A stretch of 64,000 bases of DNA from Flagellimonas lutaonensis (GCF_000963865.1 NZ_CP011071.1:3026001-3090000); one strand, 5' to 3'; shown: positions 1 through 9,392, counted from the first letter of the stretch. The notes: generated by a model from the sequence alone, not told the origin. Numbers and translations: made by a program.

Positions 1-403
1 TCAGATAGTCTTTCAGGGTGTGCAAAAAACTTCTGATGATCCTGAGAATGACCACCACCCAAATAATGTACAAGACCTTCATTGCTATGGACCCAGCATA
101 ATCGAAGTCGTAAAAAACCAGGGGCAGCAGTTCCAAGGCCAAAAGAAGCGGAAAAATATGGGCCAAATGCCTCGGTAGGCGGTTGGCAACCATAAGGTTG
201 TCAAAATTCGTCTTGGTCTTACGGGCCAATCGGGTTGTTGCTGACCGAATGACCTTCCATAACACATAATCGACCAAGGCGATAAGTGCAATCAACAGAA
301 CAAAGAGCAGAAAGGTATTCAAATACGAGGCATTTATTTCTGAAAGGCCCTGATCTACCAGATATTCATGAATAAAGTGAAACCACTTGTTCTTATCTTC
401 CAT
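1..403 (-). CDS. MscS-family mechanosensitive channel, N-terminal part (cut by window start)
   Basis: The frame opens with ATG at 403 and runs leftwards off the window, so only about 134 N-terminal residues are present. They contain hydrophobic segments at about residues 28-48 (FLLFVLLIALIALVDYVL), 84-100 and 108-125, separated by a basic linker with KTKTNFDNLMVANRL. That linker followed by HLAHIFP resembles the region before the pore domain in YbdG-type miniconductance channels. The predicted role is a cytoplasmic-membrane tension valve releasing solutes on osmotic downshock. The diagnostic MscS pore helix and beta domain lie outside the window, so the family call is provisional. Confidence 0.6.
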   Translation of the reverse strand, partial: MEDKNKWFHFIHEYLVDQGLSEINASYLNTFLLFVLLIALIALVDYVLWKVIRSATTRLARKTKTNFDNLMVANRLPRHLAHIFPLLLALELLPLVFYDFDYAGSIAMKVLYIIWVVVILRIIRSFLHTLKDYL

Positions 404-503
404 AGTGCCCAATTTTCGGGTGCAAAATTAGTGAATTGTGGCAGTTTATAATGATGTTTACGAGGTATAATTATTGTAATATTGCCATTCGTTTGCGCTG
501 GTC

Positions 504-1424
504 ATGTCTAAGAAAGAACCATATGTTGGCTTGGTCGTTTTGGCCTTTTTCTCCATTTATGTCATTTGGGGTTCCACCTACTTGCTGAACAAGGTCGCCG
601 TGAACGAGTTACCTGCCTTTATGTTGGCGGGTATGCGGTTTGCCACAGCCGGCCTATTGATTTTTTTGATCGCCAAGCTTTTGGGTAAGAGCATTGCCAT
701 AACCAAGCGGCAGTTGCTCAATACCACCATAGCTGGCTTCCTATTTTTGAGTTTTGGAAACGGTGTGGTTGTTTGGGCCCTAAAATATGTTGATAGTGGT
801 TTTGCCGCGCTTGAAATTTCGGCCCAGCCCTTGGTGATCTTACTGATGATGTGGCTGCTACAGGGCAAGCGCATACAGCCCATGTCGATGATAGGGGTGA
901 TTTTGGGCTTTGTGGGCATTTACCTATTGGTCAGCCAGAAAGCCATTGTACAGAAAGAAAATTCATTACTGGGCATCTTTTTGATATTTTTGGCGATGTT
1001 GGCATGGGGATATGGCAGTCTGTTCGTTGCACGGGCCGATTTGCCAAAAAACTTCTTTGTCAACACGGGCTATCAAATGTTCATGGGCGGAATTATGTTG
1101 GGTGTTATGAGCTTGGCCTTTGGGGAACATTGGTCGGCACCTTGGCAGTGGAGTACCGAGGTACAGCTGGTCATGGTCTTGTTGGTGATCTTCGGCAGCA
1201 TAGTTGCCTTTACCTCCTTCAACTTTCTTTTGAAGTACGTGTCGCCCGAAAAAGTGGCTACCAGTACCTATGTCAACCCGATAGTGGCACTGGTTTTGGG
1301 CTGGTATTTTTTGAACGAGCAGATTACCCTGCAATCGGTCATCGCCGCCGTTGTATTGTTGACCGGGGTCTATTTTATCAATGCAAAAAAGAAATTTCAG
1401 CTTTTTTCACGGTTCAGGCGCTGA
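504..1424 (+). CDS. EamA/DMT-family exporter, 10 TM
   Basis: The 306-residue protein is almost entirely hydrophobic, with about ten membrane helices in two repeated halves, as in the drug/metabolite transporter superfamily. The opening FFSIYVIWGSTYLLNK and the PAFMLAGMRF that follows are the usual EamA signature of YedA/RhaT-like permeases. The C-terminus is basic (AKKKFQLFSRFRR), consistent with a cytoplasmic end. These proteins export small metabolites or amino acids; the substrate cannot be read from the sequence. The gene stands alone between a divergent channel gene and a lipoprotein gene on the same strand 47 bp downstream. Confidence 0.9.
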   Translation: MSKKEPYVGLVVLAFFSIYVIWGSTYLLNKVAVNELPAFMLAGMRFATAGLLIFLIAKLLGKSIAITKRQLLNTTIAGFLFLSFGNGVVVWALKYVDSGFAALEISAQPLVILLMMWLLQGKRIQPMSMIGVILGFVGIYLLVSQKAIVQKENSLLGIFLIFLAMLAWGYGSLFVARADLPKNFFVNTGYQMFMGGIMLGVMSLAFGEHWSAPWQWSTEVQLVMVLLVIFGSIVAFTSFNFLLKYVSPEKVATSTYVNPIVALVLGWYFLNEQITLQSVIAAVVLLTGVYFINAKKKFQLFSRFRR

Positions 1425-1471
1425 ACTAATCTTGATATAGCATTATTTTTAGGGTTCTCTAACTTTCTTTG

Positions 1472-2155
1472 ATGAAAAAATATAACCTATTCTTCTGCGC
1501 CATGTTGCTACTTGTGGGATGCCGGCAATCTCAACGGGATTTGTTCAATGGTAAAGATTTAGAGGGTTGGCACTGGGATGTACCGGCCATGGATTCGTTG
1601 CCCAACACACCAAATCCTTTTGCGATGCGCAACGGACAATTGATAAGCCTGGGTGAACCAAGGGGGCATTTGATCACCGATGATTCATTTGCTGACTACC
1701 GGTTGGAATTCGAGTATCGTTTTATAGGCGAGCCGGGAAACTGCGGTATTTTGGTTCACGCATCAACCCCAAGGGCACTGTACGAAATGTTTCCCCAGTC
1801 CATTGAGGTACAACTGATGCACGAAAATGCAGGCGATTTTTGGTGCATTGTGGAAGATATAAAAGTGGATAATATGGAGGCACGTCGCGGCCCCAAAGAA
1901 GAATGGGGCATCCGCGAGGGTGACAACAGACGCATTGAAAACCTGACCGATGGCTCTGAAAACCCCTTGGGCGAGTGGAACCGTGGCGTCATAGAATGTC
2001 TTGACGATGAGATCAAAGTGTGGATCAACGGGGATCTTGTCAACCACGGTTACCATGCCACCGCCACCAGTGGCCAGATTGCGATTCAGGCCGAGGGTGC
2101 TGCCGTTGCCTTTAAATACCTGCACTTGAAACGTATAAATCACATGTCAGAGTAG
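1472..2155 (+). CDS. DUF1080 lipoprotein (3-keto-disaccharide hydrolase family), copy 1
   Basis: This is a 227-residue lipoprotein with the lipobox LLVGC near residue 17. It has the DUF1080 start DLFNGKDLEGWHW, a concanavalin-like beta-sandwich fold, and the family motifs GNCGILVHAS and VWINGDLVNHG. Known members hydrolyse 3-keto-glycosides or bind carbohydrate at the cell envelope. The ATG at 1472 is preferred over the TTG three bases earlier, because MKKYNLFF begins a normal signal peptide. TAACTTTC just upstream may be a weak -7 box. The next gene is an amidohydrolase lipoprotein 66 bp downstream on the same strand. A second DUF1080 lipoprotein lies at 26.7 kb. Confidence 0.85.
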   Translation: MKKYNLFFCAMLLLVGCRQSQRDLFNGKDLEGWHWDVPAMDSLPNTPNPFAMRNGQLISLGEPRGHLITDDSFADYRLEFEYRFIGEPGNCGILVHASTPRALYEMFPQSIEVQLMHENAGDFWCIVEDIKVDNMEARRGPKEEWGIREGDNRRIENLTDGSENPLGEWNRGVIECLDDEIKVWINGDLVNHGYHATATSGQIAIQAEGAAVAFKYLHLKRINHMSE

Positions 2156-2221
2156 CATAGTACCTCCTTTCCACTCGTATTGACTCAAAATTTAATAACT
2201 TAAAAGCAAAATATCACCGCG

Positions 2222-3865
2222 ATGAAATTTGCTCTACCACTATCCCTTTTACTTTGTTTAATGGCCTGTCAGCCCAAGACAACCTATGAAATTGTACTGA
2301 AAAACGGCACCATTTATGACGGTAGCGGAGAAGAACCTTTTTTGGGAGATGTTGGCATCAATGCCGATACCATTGCGGTGATTGCCGAACCCAATACCTT
2401 GTCGGGTAAAGAAACTATTTATGTCGAAGGACGGGCCGTGGCCCCGGGCTTTATCAACATGCTCAGTTGGGCCAATGTGTCGCTTCTTGAAGATGGCCGC
2501 TCACAGAGTGACATCAGACAGGGGGTAACCTTGGAGGTAATGGGCGAGGGAAGGTCCATGGGCCCCTTAAACCCCAAAATGAAGCAGGAAATGCTCGAGG
2601 GGCAGGTGGATATAAAATTTGATGTGCCTTGGACAACCCTCGGGGAGTATCTACAGCACCTTGAAGATAAGGGCGTGTCTACCAATGTGACCTCTTTTGT
2701 GGGCAATGGCACGTTGCGGCAGCATGTCATCGGATATGAAAACCGACCAGCTACAGCGGAAGAACTTGAGGCGATGAAACAATTGACCGCCCAGGCGATG
2801 GAAGAGGGTGCAGTGGGGCTGTCGAGCTCGCTGTTGTATGCCCCTAGCATGTATGCCAGCACCGAAGAACTTATCGAATTGGCCAAAGTGGCCAGTGCGT
2901 ACGATGGCATGTACATTTCCCACATTCGCAATGAAGGCGACCGATTGCTCGAGAGCCTTGACGAGTTGATCCGTATTGCCAAAGAGGCAGATATAAGGTC
3001 CGAGGTGTACCACTTAAAGGCTTCTGCAAAACGCAACTGGCACAAACTTGACCAGGCAATTGCCAAAATTGATTCGGCCCGCAATGCCGGTCTTGCCATT
3101 ACTGCAGATATATACACCTATAATGCCAGCTCGACCGGGCTCCACGTGCAGCTGCCCGATTGGGTGCGTGAGGGGGGTATTGCGGCCATGCTCGAACGTT
3201 TAAAAGACCCTGCCAATCGAAAACGGGCCATCGATGAGTTGGAGTTCAGAAATGCCCCTGAGACTATTCTATTGGTGGGCTTCAAGTCTGAGCCCCTTAG
3301 AAAACATATTGGAAAGTACCTACCAGAAGTGGCAGCGGAAATGGGAAAATCTGTGGAGGAAGCCCTTGTTGACCTTATTATAGAAGACGGAAGCCGTATT
3401 CAGGTGGTGTATTTCTCGATGTCTGAGGAAAACATCAAGAAAAAATTGGCACAACCTTGGGTGAGCTTTTGTTCTGATGCGGGTTCGTACACCAACGAAG
3501 GAGTGTTCACCAAGCAAAGTACACATCCTAGGGCCTACGGATCCTTTATTCGCGTACTGGGCAAGTTTTCAAGGGATGAAAAAGTGATTTCTTTGGAAGA
3601 GGGTATTCGAAAGCTGACATCGCTTCCCGCAGAAAATTTGAAGCTAAAGGGCAGGGGCAGGCTTCAAGAGGGCCACTATGCCGATATTGTGGTCTTCGAC
3701 CCTGAAAAAGTCAACGACAAGGCCACTTTTACTGACCCGCACCAATATGCTGAAGGTGTGGTACATGTCTTTGTTAACGGAGTTCATGTCTTAAAGAATG
3801 GTGAACACACCGGGGCAACCCCCGGCAGGTTTGTCAAAGGTCCTGGATTCAAGCCTGTCGACTAG
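2222..3865 (+). CDS. N-acyl-D-amino-acid deacylase-like amidohydrolase lipoprotein
   Basis: The protein has 547 residues, a lipobox LMAC near residue 16, and an amidohydrolase N-terminus (LKNGTIYDGSGEEPFLGDVGI). The TIM barrel follows the D-aminoacylase pattern: SHIRNEGDRLLESLDE near residue 233, EVYHLKAS near 262 and SDAGSYTNEG near 418 supply two His and one Asp metal ligands. The usual PGFID-x-H-x-H motif is replaced by PGFINMLSW (residues 75-82), so the HxH pair is absent, and the Cys ligand position looks replaced by an acidic stretch (EVMGEGRSMGP). It may be an active one-metal enzyme with other ligands or a binding protein. The C-terminus returns to the composite beta domain (GHYADIVVFDPEKV). 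Confidence 0.8.
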   Translation: MKFALPLSLLLCLMACQPKTTYEIVLKNGTIYDGSGEEPFLGDVGINADTIAVIAEPNTLSGKETIYVEGRAVAPGFINMLSWANVSLLEDGRSQSDIRQGVTLEVMGEGRSMGPLNPKMKQEMLEGQVDIKFDVPWTTLGEYLQHLEDKGVSTNVTSFVGNGTLRQHVIGYENRPATAEELEAMKQLTAQAMEEGAVGLSSSLLYAPSMYASTEELIELAKVASAYDGMYISHIRNEGDRLLESLDELIRIAKEADIRSEVYHLKASAKRNWHKLDQAIAKIDSARNAGLAITADIYTYNASSTGLHVQLPDWVREGGIAAMLERLKDPANRKRAIDELEFRNAPETILLVGFKSEPLRKHIGKYLPEVAAEMGKSVEEALVDLIIEDGSRIQVVYFSMSEENIKKKLAQPWVSFCSDAGSYTNEGVFTKQSTHPRAYGSFIRVLGKFSRDEKVISLEEGIRKLTSLPAENLKLKGRGRLQEGHYADIVVFDPEKVNDKATFTDPHQYAEGVVHVFVNGVHVLKNGEHTGATPGRFVKGPGFKPVD

Positions 3866-3952
3866 TTCTTCCTGTGCTTAAAAGATTGTCGTTCCTATAC
3901 TAACCATCCCTCTTGATCGTTCTTATACCGTAAACCCCAAAAAACAGTAAGA

Positions 3953-4738
3953 ATGAGAAAATTGAAGGATGTTTTTAAGTTAACCATGCTTTTTGGTGTT
4001 GTGGCCCTATTGTTTGTTGCCTGCAGCGATGATGCCGAAGATGCCACCAACGATGTGGCCATTACCGAAGCCGAGCTAAAAACGGTCTTGGAGTCTGACC
4101 AAGCGGCCAGTGCGGTCGATGCGGTACTCGCCGAAATGTACCAAGACAATGGCAACTCAAACAAGAGTAGCGCCAAGGGCAATGAGTGCTACGCTGCCGA
4201 GTATACCGAAAACGGATTTACGGCAACCTTCAACAATTGTGTGTTGAACGGTACTGACAATATCAATGGAACTTTGGATGTTACCTACGTCGCAAATTCT
4301 GAGTCAGCTGCCTTTACGGCCACCTATACCGATTTCTATGTGGGCACCCTTAAACTGAATGGGACACGTACCTTTATGATCAGTGAGGGAAGTAATGGGA
4401 ATTCAGTGGCCTTTACGGTGACCAGCAATATGAGTGTAGAAACCGAAGCGGGGGAAGTCGTTTCTGAGAGCGGCACCAAAACCCTTACCGTAACCTTTGA
4501 TGAAGGCATTTTCTTTAGTGTTGCCGGAAGCTGGACGGTTCAAGCCGATGGCCACACCTATGCGGTCGAAACCATTGAAGACCTGCAAGGCCAGTTTGGT
4601 TGCGCCCATCTGACCGACGGTAGCATGACGCTGAACAAAAACGGACTCGAAGTAACGGTCGACTTTGGCGACGGTACTTGTGATGACAAGGCAACGGTTA
4701 CCTACCCGAACGGTACCCAAGAGGAATTTGCCCTTTAG
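3953..4738 (+). CDS. surface-type lipoprotein, hypothetical
   Basis: This 261-residue lipoprotein has the lipobox LFVAC at about residues 20-24, followed by SDDAED. Acidic residues directly after the cysteine are typical of the surface-export signal of Bacteroidota lipoproteins. The mature part is rich in Thr, Asn and alternating beta pattern (GTLDVTYVANSESAAF, GTRTFMISEGSNGNS) and ends in a beta-rich half with two paired cysteines (FGCAH and DGTCDD). No enzyme motif was seen and no family is recognised. A strong hairpin terminator follows the stop codon. Confidence 0.7.
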   Translation: MRKLKDVFKLTMLFGVVALLFVACSDDAEDATNDVAITEAELKTVLESDQAASAVDAVLAEMYQDNGNSNKSSAKGNECYAAEYTENGFTATFNNCVLNGTDNINGTLDVTYVANSESAAFTATYTDFYVGTLKLNGTRTFMISEGSNGNSVAFTVTSNMSVETEAGEVVSESGTKTLTVTFDEGIFFSVAGSWTVQADGHTYAVETIEDLQGQFGCAHLTDGSMTLNKNGLEVTVDFGDGTCDDKATVTYPNGTQEEFAL

Positions 4739-4768
4739 CACCGACTTTTTTTGACAATATCAGTAAAC

Positions 4769-4802
4769 CCCCGCCAATGACCATTGGCGGGGCTTTACCT
4801 TT
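4769..4802 (+). terminator. intrinsic terminator after the 3953-4738 gene
   Basis: The arms CCCCGCCAAT (4769-4778) and ATTGGCGGGG (4783-4792) form a perfect 10-bp stem with a GACC loop. A T-rich tail (CTTTACCTTTTTT) follows on the plus strand. On the minus strand no T-run follows the stem, so it should act mainly on the plus-strand transcript that converges with the next gene. Confidence 0.85.
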
Positions 4803-4813
4803 TTTGCAAGTAG

Positions 4814-7042
4814 CTATCGAAGTAAATCAAAGCGATGGGTGTACTTCACCGTAAAGGTTCGGTTGTTCAACAGGTCAAAATCGTTGTCGTCCTTAACAAT
4901 GTTGAAGACCACAAAAAGTCCCGTATTGGCACTTTGAAGCCAACCAAATCGGATATTGGCCGAGGTAATCTCAGATACATTGTTGCGCTGTATCAAACTT
5001 TGCAGAAAAATTCTCGGTGTGAAAGAATAGGCCAGGCGTAATCCGCCAACAAGGGCCGTGGTGTTGCCCGTTTCCAGTTTGATGTCGTTGTGGCTCATGG
5101 TGAGCGATGAAACAAACTTGTCGCCTATCCTGAAATTGGCCGTCCCGCTATTAGAGATGCGATCGCCATTAAAATATCCTCCGATTAGGGTACGGGTGCT
5201 GAACGATAGGGCATTGTTCGGATTGGTGATGACGACCAGTTGCAGCTCTTCGTTTTTGTAGTACCCCGTGGGAACCGTTACATCGGCAATTTGAAAGGGA
5301 TTCAAGACCCGTTCCGCGGTAAAATTGATGCCCGTGTGCACTTCAAAACCACTTTTGAACTCCCAGTGGTTGTCGATATGCAGAAAACTGGTGATGAGTT
5401 GGTCATCAAAATTCCAGTAGCCCCGATAGGAAACGTGCGGACGTATCTCTAACAGATTGCCCATGTTCTTGACTCGGTGCGCCTTTAATATCAAAAATTC
5501 AGGCTTCCGGAATTCTTGTCTTTGTAAAAACCCCACTTCAGGGTTAAAGCCTGGGGCCACTTCGGTATAGCCGGCACGCAGGTTCCACCCATTCCAATCA
5601 TAATTGCCCAAGATTTTAAAGGCATGGTCTTTCTCTTCAATGCCCGGGGTGGTGCTTTTGGCAATAAAGCCACTTACCTCCGCCTTGTTGCCAATGCCCC
5701 ATTTGCCATCAATGGCATACACACGGTTGTAGTCGTCTTCGATACTTCCGAGCCCTGCCCTGTTGATGAAAATACCACCAAGTGATGAGCGTGTGCCGCC
5801 AAAGTTATGGTTGACACGGGCCACTGAAAAGTTGTTCTCTTCAATGCCCGCTTCTTCAACATCTTCGGTAAACATGCTCAACAGTCCCACATTGGTCTGG
5901 CCAATCTTTCCTGAAAGCCGTGCCCCACCGATAATGGGCACCAGACTGCCATCGTTCGCAATACCGATACGCCGGCTAAAGAACAGATCGACCTCCCCAG
6001 GGCTGCCCACACTGAACTGGCCTGCATTTTCTAGAAAGAAAGCTCTCTTTTCAGGAAAAAAAAGGTTGAATCGGTCAAGGTTGACCTGTTGGTCATCGAC
6101 CTCGACCTGCGCAAAATCGGTATTGTAGGTAAGATCTAGGGTCAGGCTGGGCGTAATACTGTACTTTACGTCGAGTCCGGCCTCAAAATCGGTATTGGTC
6201 TCGTTGGGGTCCACAGCTTGGTCGTTTACGATACGGGTCAGGGCATAGGGAATCAGTTTTAAGTTTCCCGGATTTCTAAGGTTGAGTCCGGTGAGCTTTC
6301 CGGCCAGTGACAATCGTTTCATGTCAAAACCTAGAGGTAGGGTGGTCCAATAGGCGGTTTCGGTGTTTTTGCTGATGTTCCGCCTAAAATTTAGTCCCCA
6401 GACCTTGTTGTCGCCCGAGGCAAAACGCAACGAGCGTAGGGGAATGGCAAATTCGGCACTCCATCCGTAGTCGCCCATTTGGGTTTTCACGGTCCAAGAG
6501 GCATCCCAATTCAAATTGGTACCCCCGATGACCCCACCCTGTTGGCGATTGGTATTGAAATTGCCCTTGCCCTCGTTGTCGATTTGGGCATCGTATTCCA
6601 TCCCCTGGGCGTTGGTGCCGAAGAGAAAGCCGTTTTGTTGGTCGTTATAGGTATCGATGATAAACAGAAAACTATCTTCATCGTTCAGGTCTGCATCACG
6701 CCTAGAGTCTGAGACCACAATCTTTTCAGGCTCTGAATCATAACAAATCACCGCCACATAAAAGGTGGTCTTGCTATAGGCCACCCGAACTTCGGTCTTT
6801 TCTGATACCAGCGCACCATAGTTGGGCCGTAGCTGTATCAAATCCCTGGCAACAGGCACGGATTGCCACAGTGCCTCGTTGCGTATTTCACCATCTACAA
6901 CCGGCTCTTCCTCAAGAAATACGGCTTGGTAATGTGGCCTGTTGGTTGCATTGTTGGCCGTGGGGGTATTTTGGGCCGTTAGGCCAAAACTTCCCAAAAG
7001 GAAAAAAGCACCGAAAAGGGCTTTGCAAAAGTTCAAAGGCAT
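4814..7042 (-). CDS. DUF5916 outer-membrane protein with N-terminal CBM9-like domain
   Basis: The protein has 742 residues and a signal peptide ending near FGLTAQ. Residues about 35-240 resemble a CBM9/DOMON-like beta-sandwich (DGEIRNEALWQSVPVARDLIQ, YSKTTFYVAVICYDSEPE, GWSAEFAIPLRSLRF). The rest matches DUF5916: FRRNISKNTETAYWTTLP, LTYNTDFAQVEVDDQQVNL and FFPEKRAFFLENAGQF, then amphipathic beta strands ending in an aromatic-rich terminus, consistent with an outer-membrane barrel. Members are common in marine Bacteroidota. The function is uncertain; a role in polysaccharide or peptide handling is often assumed but not shown here. It is monocistronic and convergent with the preceding lipoprotein. 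Confidence 0.85.
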   Translation of the reverse strand: MPLNFCKALFGAFFLLGSFGLTAQNTPTANNATNRPHYQAVFLEEEPVVDGEIRNEALWQSVPVARDLIQLRPNYGALVSEKTEVRVAYSKTTFYVAVICYDSEPEKIVVSDSRRDADLNDEDSFLFIIDTYNDQQNGFLFGTNAQGMEYDAQIDNEGKGNFNTNRQQGGVIGGTNLNWDASWTVKTQMGDYGWSAEFAIPLRSLRFASGDNKVWGLNFRRNISKNTETAYWTTLPLGFDMKRLSLAGKLTGLNLRNPGNLKLIPYALTRIVNDQAVDPNETNTDFEAGLDVKYSITPSLTLDLTYNTDFAQVEVDDQQVNLDRFNLFFPEKRAFFLENAGQFSVGSPGEVDLFFSRRIGIANDGSLVPIIGGARLSGKIGQTNVGLLSMFTEDVEEAGIEENNFSVARVNHNFGGTRSSLGGIFINRAGLGSIEDDYNRVYAIDGKWGIGNKAEVSGFIAKSTTPGIEEKDHAFKILGNYDWNGWNLRAGYTEVAPGFNPEVGFLQRQEFRKPEFLILKAHRVKNMGNLLEIRPHVSYRGYWNFDDQLITSFLHIDNHWEFKSGFEVHTGINFTAERVLNPFQIADVTVPTGYYKNEELQLVVITNPNNALSFSTRTLIGGYFNGDRISNSGTANFRIGDKFVSSLTMSHNDIKLETGNTTALVGGLRLAYSFTPRIFLQSLIQRNNVSEITSANIRFGWLQSANTGLFVVFNIVKDDNDFDLLNNRTFTVKYTHRFDLLR

Positions 7043-7207
7043 GCGGTTGGTTATTCAGTTGTTAAATATACTGTTAAAAACCGTAAATGCCCCACCACAT
7101 CCCATGGTCACTACAATGAAAATGAACCAAGATAAACGCAGACAAAACGTTAAACTATTTGTTTTGAAAAAGCTTCTTATGTATCTTAAAGCAACGTATA
7201 TAAAAAT

Positions 7208-7765
7208 ATGAGAACACTGTTTAAATTCCTATTTGTATTGCTATTGGTTTCTGTGGTTGGCTGTGGTACTTCTTCAATACCCAAAGCCTCACCAGAACAG
7301 TTGGCGGAACTTGAAAACTTGGTGGAAAACAAGAAAATCTTTTTTGAGGCGGAGTGGGCCATGCCCTTGACCACGAACAGTTTGAACCAAATAAGCAATG
7401 CTGGACTATTGCCACCAGGCAGTACGGCCAATCAAATAAATCTGATAGGCAACAACAACTTTCTTAAGATTGATGGTGACAGTGTCTCGGCCTATTTGCC
7501 TTATTATGGGGAGCGCCAAATGGGTGGCGTATATAACCAAAGCAATGCAGGAATCAAGTTCGAGGGCGTGCCAACGGATTTTGAGATTTCCAAAGATGAC
7601 AAAAAGAACACCTATAGCATAAAGTTCGATGTCAACGATAGGTCAGAGGCGTTTCAAGTGAACATGACCTTGTTCCCAAACATGACCGCCAGTGTCAATA
7701 TCAACAGCAACGAGCGCTTTTCAATACGCTATCAGGGAAAGGCAAAAAAAGCCATGCAACAGTAA
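7208..7765 (+). CDS. DUF4251 lipoprotein
   Basis: The protein has 185 residues with a lipoprotein signal (VVGCGTSS; Cys near residue 19). The body matches DUF4251: FFEAEWAMPLTTNSLNQIS, GNNNFLKIDGDSVSAYLPYYG, GGVYNQSNAGIKFEG and a C-terminal NSNERFSIRYQGKA. DUF4251 proteins are small Bacteroidota envelope proteins of unknown function. The 165-bp intergenic region separates it from the divergent DUF5916 gene, and no convincing -7 box was found there. Confidence 0.85.
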   Translation: MRTLFKFLFVLLLVSVVGCGTSSIPKASPEQLAELENLVENKKIFFEAEWAMPLTTNSLNQISNAGLLPPGSTANQINLIGNNNFLKIDGDSVSAYLPYYGERQMGGVYNQSNAGIKFEGVPTDFEISKDDKKNTYSIKFDVNDRSEAFQVNMTLFPNMTASVNINSNERFSIRYQGKAKKAMQQ

Positions 7766-7791
7766 ATGGTCATGTGGCCTTTCAGCTTTGT

Positions 7792-8025
7792 TTAATTATC
7801 ACTGGCATCACATTCTCCCTCTTTCCACGACAGCAGCCCAGCACGTTGGGCCTGGCATTCGTTACCGTAAGTCTTGCCATCACAACCACATACCGGGGCA
7901 TACTCAAGCGTACAGGGCCCCTCGCTTATTTTGCTTTTATCGATACAGTCAACTTCTTTGTTGCTGCTACAGCTTCTGAACAACAGCGTGAACAGAAATG
8001 TGGTAAAGAAATAGCTATGCTTCAT
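7792..8025 (-). CDS. Kazal-type serine protease inhibitor domain lipoprotein
   Basis: The likely start is ATG at 8025, giving 78 residues, because [19 protein letters not shown] is a lipoprotein signal; the upstream ATG at 8073 would add 16 residues unlike a signal. The mature part carries a Kazal domain: [37 protein letters not shown] and a final EGEC, giving six cysteines in Kazal order. Such domains inhibit serine proteases by presenting a loop after the second cysteine, here around CTLEYAP. Envelope location suggests protection against external or self proteases. It converges with the DUF4251 gene with a 26-bp gap. Confidence 0.85.
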   Translation of the reverse strand: MKHSYFFTTFLFTLLFRSCSSNKEVDCIDKSKISEGPCTLEYAPVCGCDGKTYGNECQAQRAGLLSWKEGECDASDN

Positions 8026-8150
8026 GATAAAAAAATTATGGCCATCGGGTAGGTTTCCAAATTGGTTATCCATCGTAAATCCTGTAAATTACAGCCGATA
8101 AGCCCTAAACTACGAAAATCAGGATCAAGAATCCAAAATACCGAAACACT

Positions 8151-9338
8151 ATGAAACCGATTTCCATAAAGCCGCTTAAGGGTCCATTGCTTTTGCTGTT
8201 ATTGCTGTTGATCACTTCCTGTAAACAAAAAAAAGCGTCTGAAGCGCCAGAAACCCAGATTGATGAAATTGCAAAAAACACTTCGAGTTTGCCGCTGGAG
8301 CGCCTGAACCTGCCCAAGGGCTTCACCATAGATACGTTTGCCGAAGGTATCGATGATGCGCGTTCGATGGCCATGGGCGCGGACGGTACCTTGTTTGTCG
8401 GCACCCGAAGGGCCAACAGGCTCTATGCGATACAAGATTTGGATGGCGACTACAAGGCCGACCGCACCATTGTGTTGGATACCGCTATGAAAATGCCCAA
8501 CGGAGTGGCATTTAGGGATGGCGCCCTGTATGTTGCCGAGGTAAACCGATTGTTGAAGTTTTCAGATATAGAGGACCGTTTAGACAATTTGCCCGAACCG
8601 GAAATCATCTACGACGATTACCCAACGGAGTTTCACCACGGATGGAAATACATCGCTTTTGGACCGGATGACAAATTGTACGTTCCGGTGGGTGCGCCCT
8701 GCAACATCTGTGATAGCACCGTAGCGGACAAGCGCTATGCAACCATTACGCGTATGGATCCCGATGGAAGCAATCGTGAGATTTATGCCCACGGCGTTCG
8801 CAACACGGTAGGCTTCACGTGGCACCCTGAGACCAACGAACTCTGGTTTACCGACAATGGCCGTGATATGATGGGCGACGATGTGCCGCCCTGTGAATTG
8901 AACCGGGCCGGTGAGGCCGGCCAGCATTTTGGCTATCCTTTTTGTCATGGCGGTACGGTAAAAGATCCCGAATTTGGTGATCAGCGGCCTTGTTCTGACT
9001 TTGTGCCGCCGGTACAGCCCTTGGGCGCCCATGTGGCACCCTTGGCGGTCAAGTTTTATAGGGGAAAGATGTTTCCTGAGGAGTATAAAAAATATGCCTT
9101 TATCGCTGAACATGGCTCTTGGAACCGGTCGAAAAAAGTGGGCTACCGAATCGCTTTGGTAGAGTTGGATGGAAATGAGGCCGTGTCGTACACCACCTTT
9201 ATCGATGGATGGCTCAACGACGAAACACAAGAACAGTTTGGCCGCCCCGTGGATATCTTGTTCTTGGACGATGGTTCGATGCTCATTTCAGACGATTACG
9301 GCGATGCCATTTACCGGGTCACCTATCAAGGTCCGTAA
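8151..9338 (+). CDS. PQQ-dependent sugar dehydrogenase-like (sorbosone/glucose dehydrogenase) lipoprotein
   Basis: The 395-residue protein has a lipoprotein signal (LLLLITSCKQKK) and a six-bladed beta-propeller of the soluble aldose dehydrogenase/L-sorbosone dehydrogenase type: LPKGFTIDTFAEGIDDARSM, MPNGVAFRDGALYVAE, AHGVRNTVGFTWHPETNELW, FTDNGRDMMGDDVPP, GYPFCHGG, and a final GRPVDILFLDDGSMLISDDY. Members oxidise aldoses at the periplasmic side using PQQ, although many relatives have lost the cofactor. Two cysteine pairs (PCNICD, PFCHGG) are visible. No PQQ biosynthesis gene lies in this window. Confidence 0.85.
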   Translation: MKPISIKPLKGPLLLLLLLLITSCKQKKASEAPETQIDEIAKNTSSLPLERLNLPKGFTIDTFAEGIDDARSMAMGADGTLFVGTRRANRLYAIQDLDGDYKADRTIVLDTAMKMPNGVAFRDGALYVAEVNRLLKFSDIEDRLDNLPEPEIIYDDYPTEFHHGWKYIAFGPDDKLYVPVGAPCNICDSTVADKRYATITRMDPDGSNREIYAHGVRNTVGFTWHPETNELWFTDNGRDMMGDDVPPCELNRAGEAGQHFGYPFCHGGTVKDPEFGDQRPCSDFVPPVQPLGAHVAPLAVKFYRGKMFPEEYKKYAFIAEHGSWNRSKKVGYRIALVELDGNEAVSYTTFIDGWLNDETQEQFGRPVDILFLDDGSMLISDDYGDAIYRVTYQGP

Positions 9339-9392
9339 GATATCAATTCAAAGAAAAGGGTGGGGGAGCCAGAAATCTGCTTTTTAGGCCAC

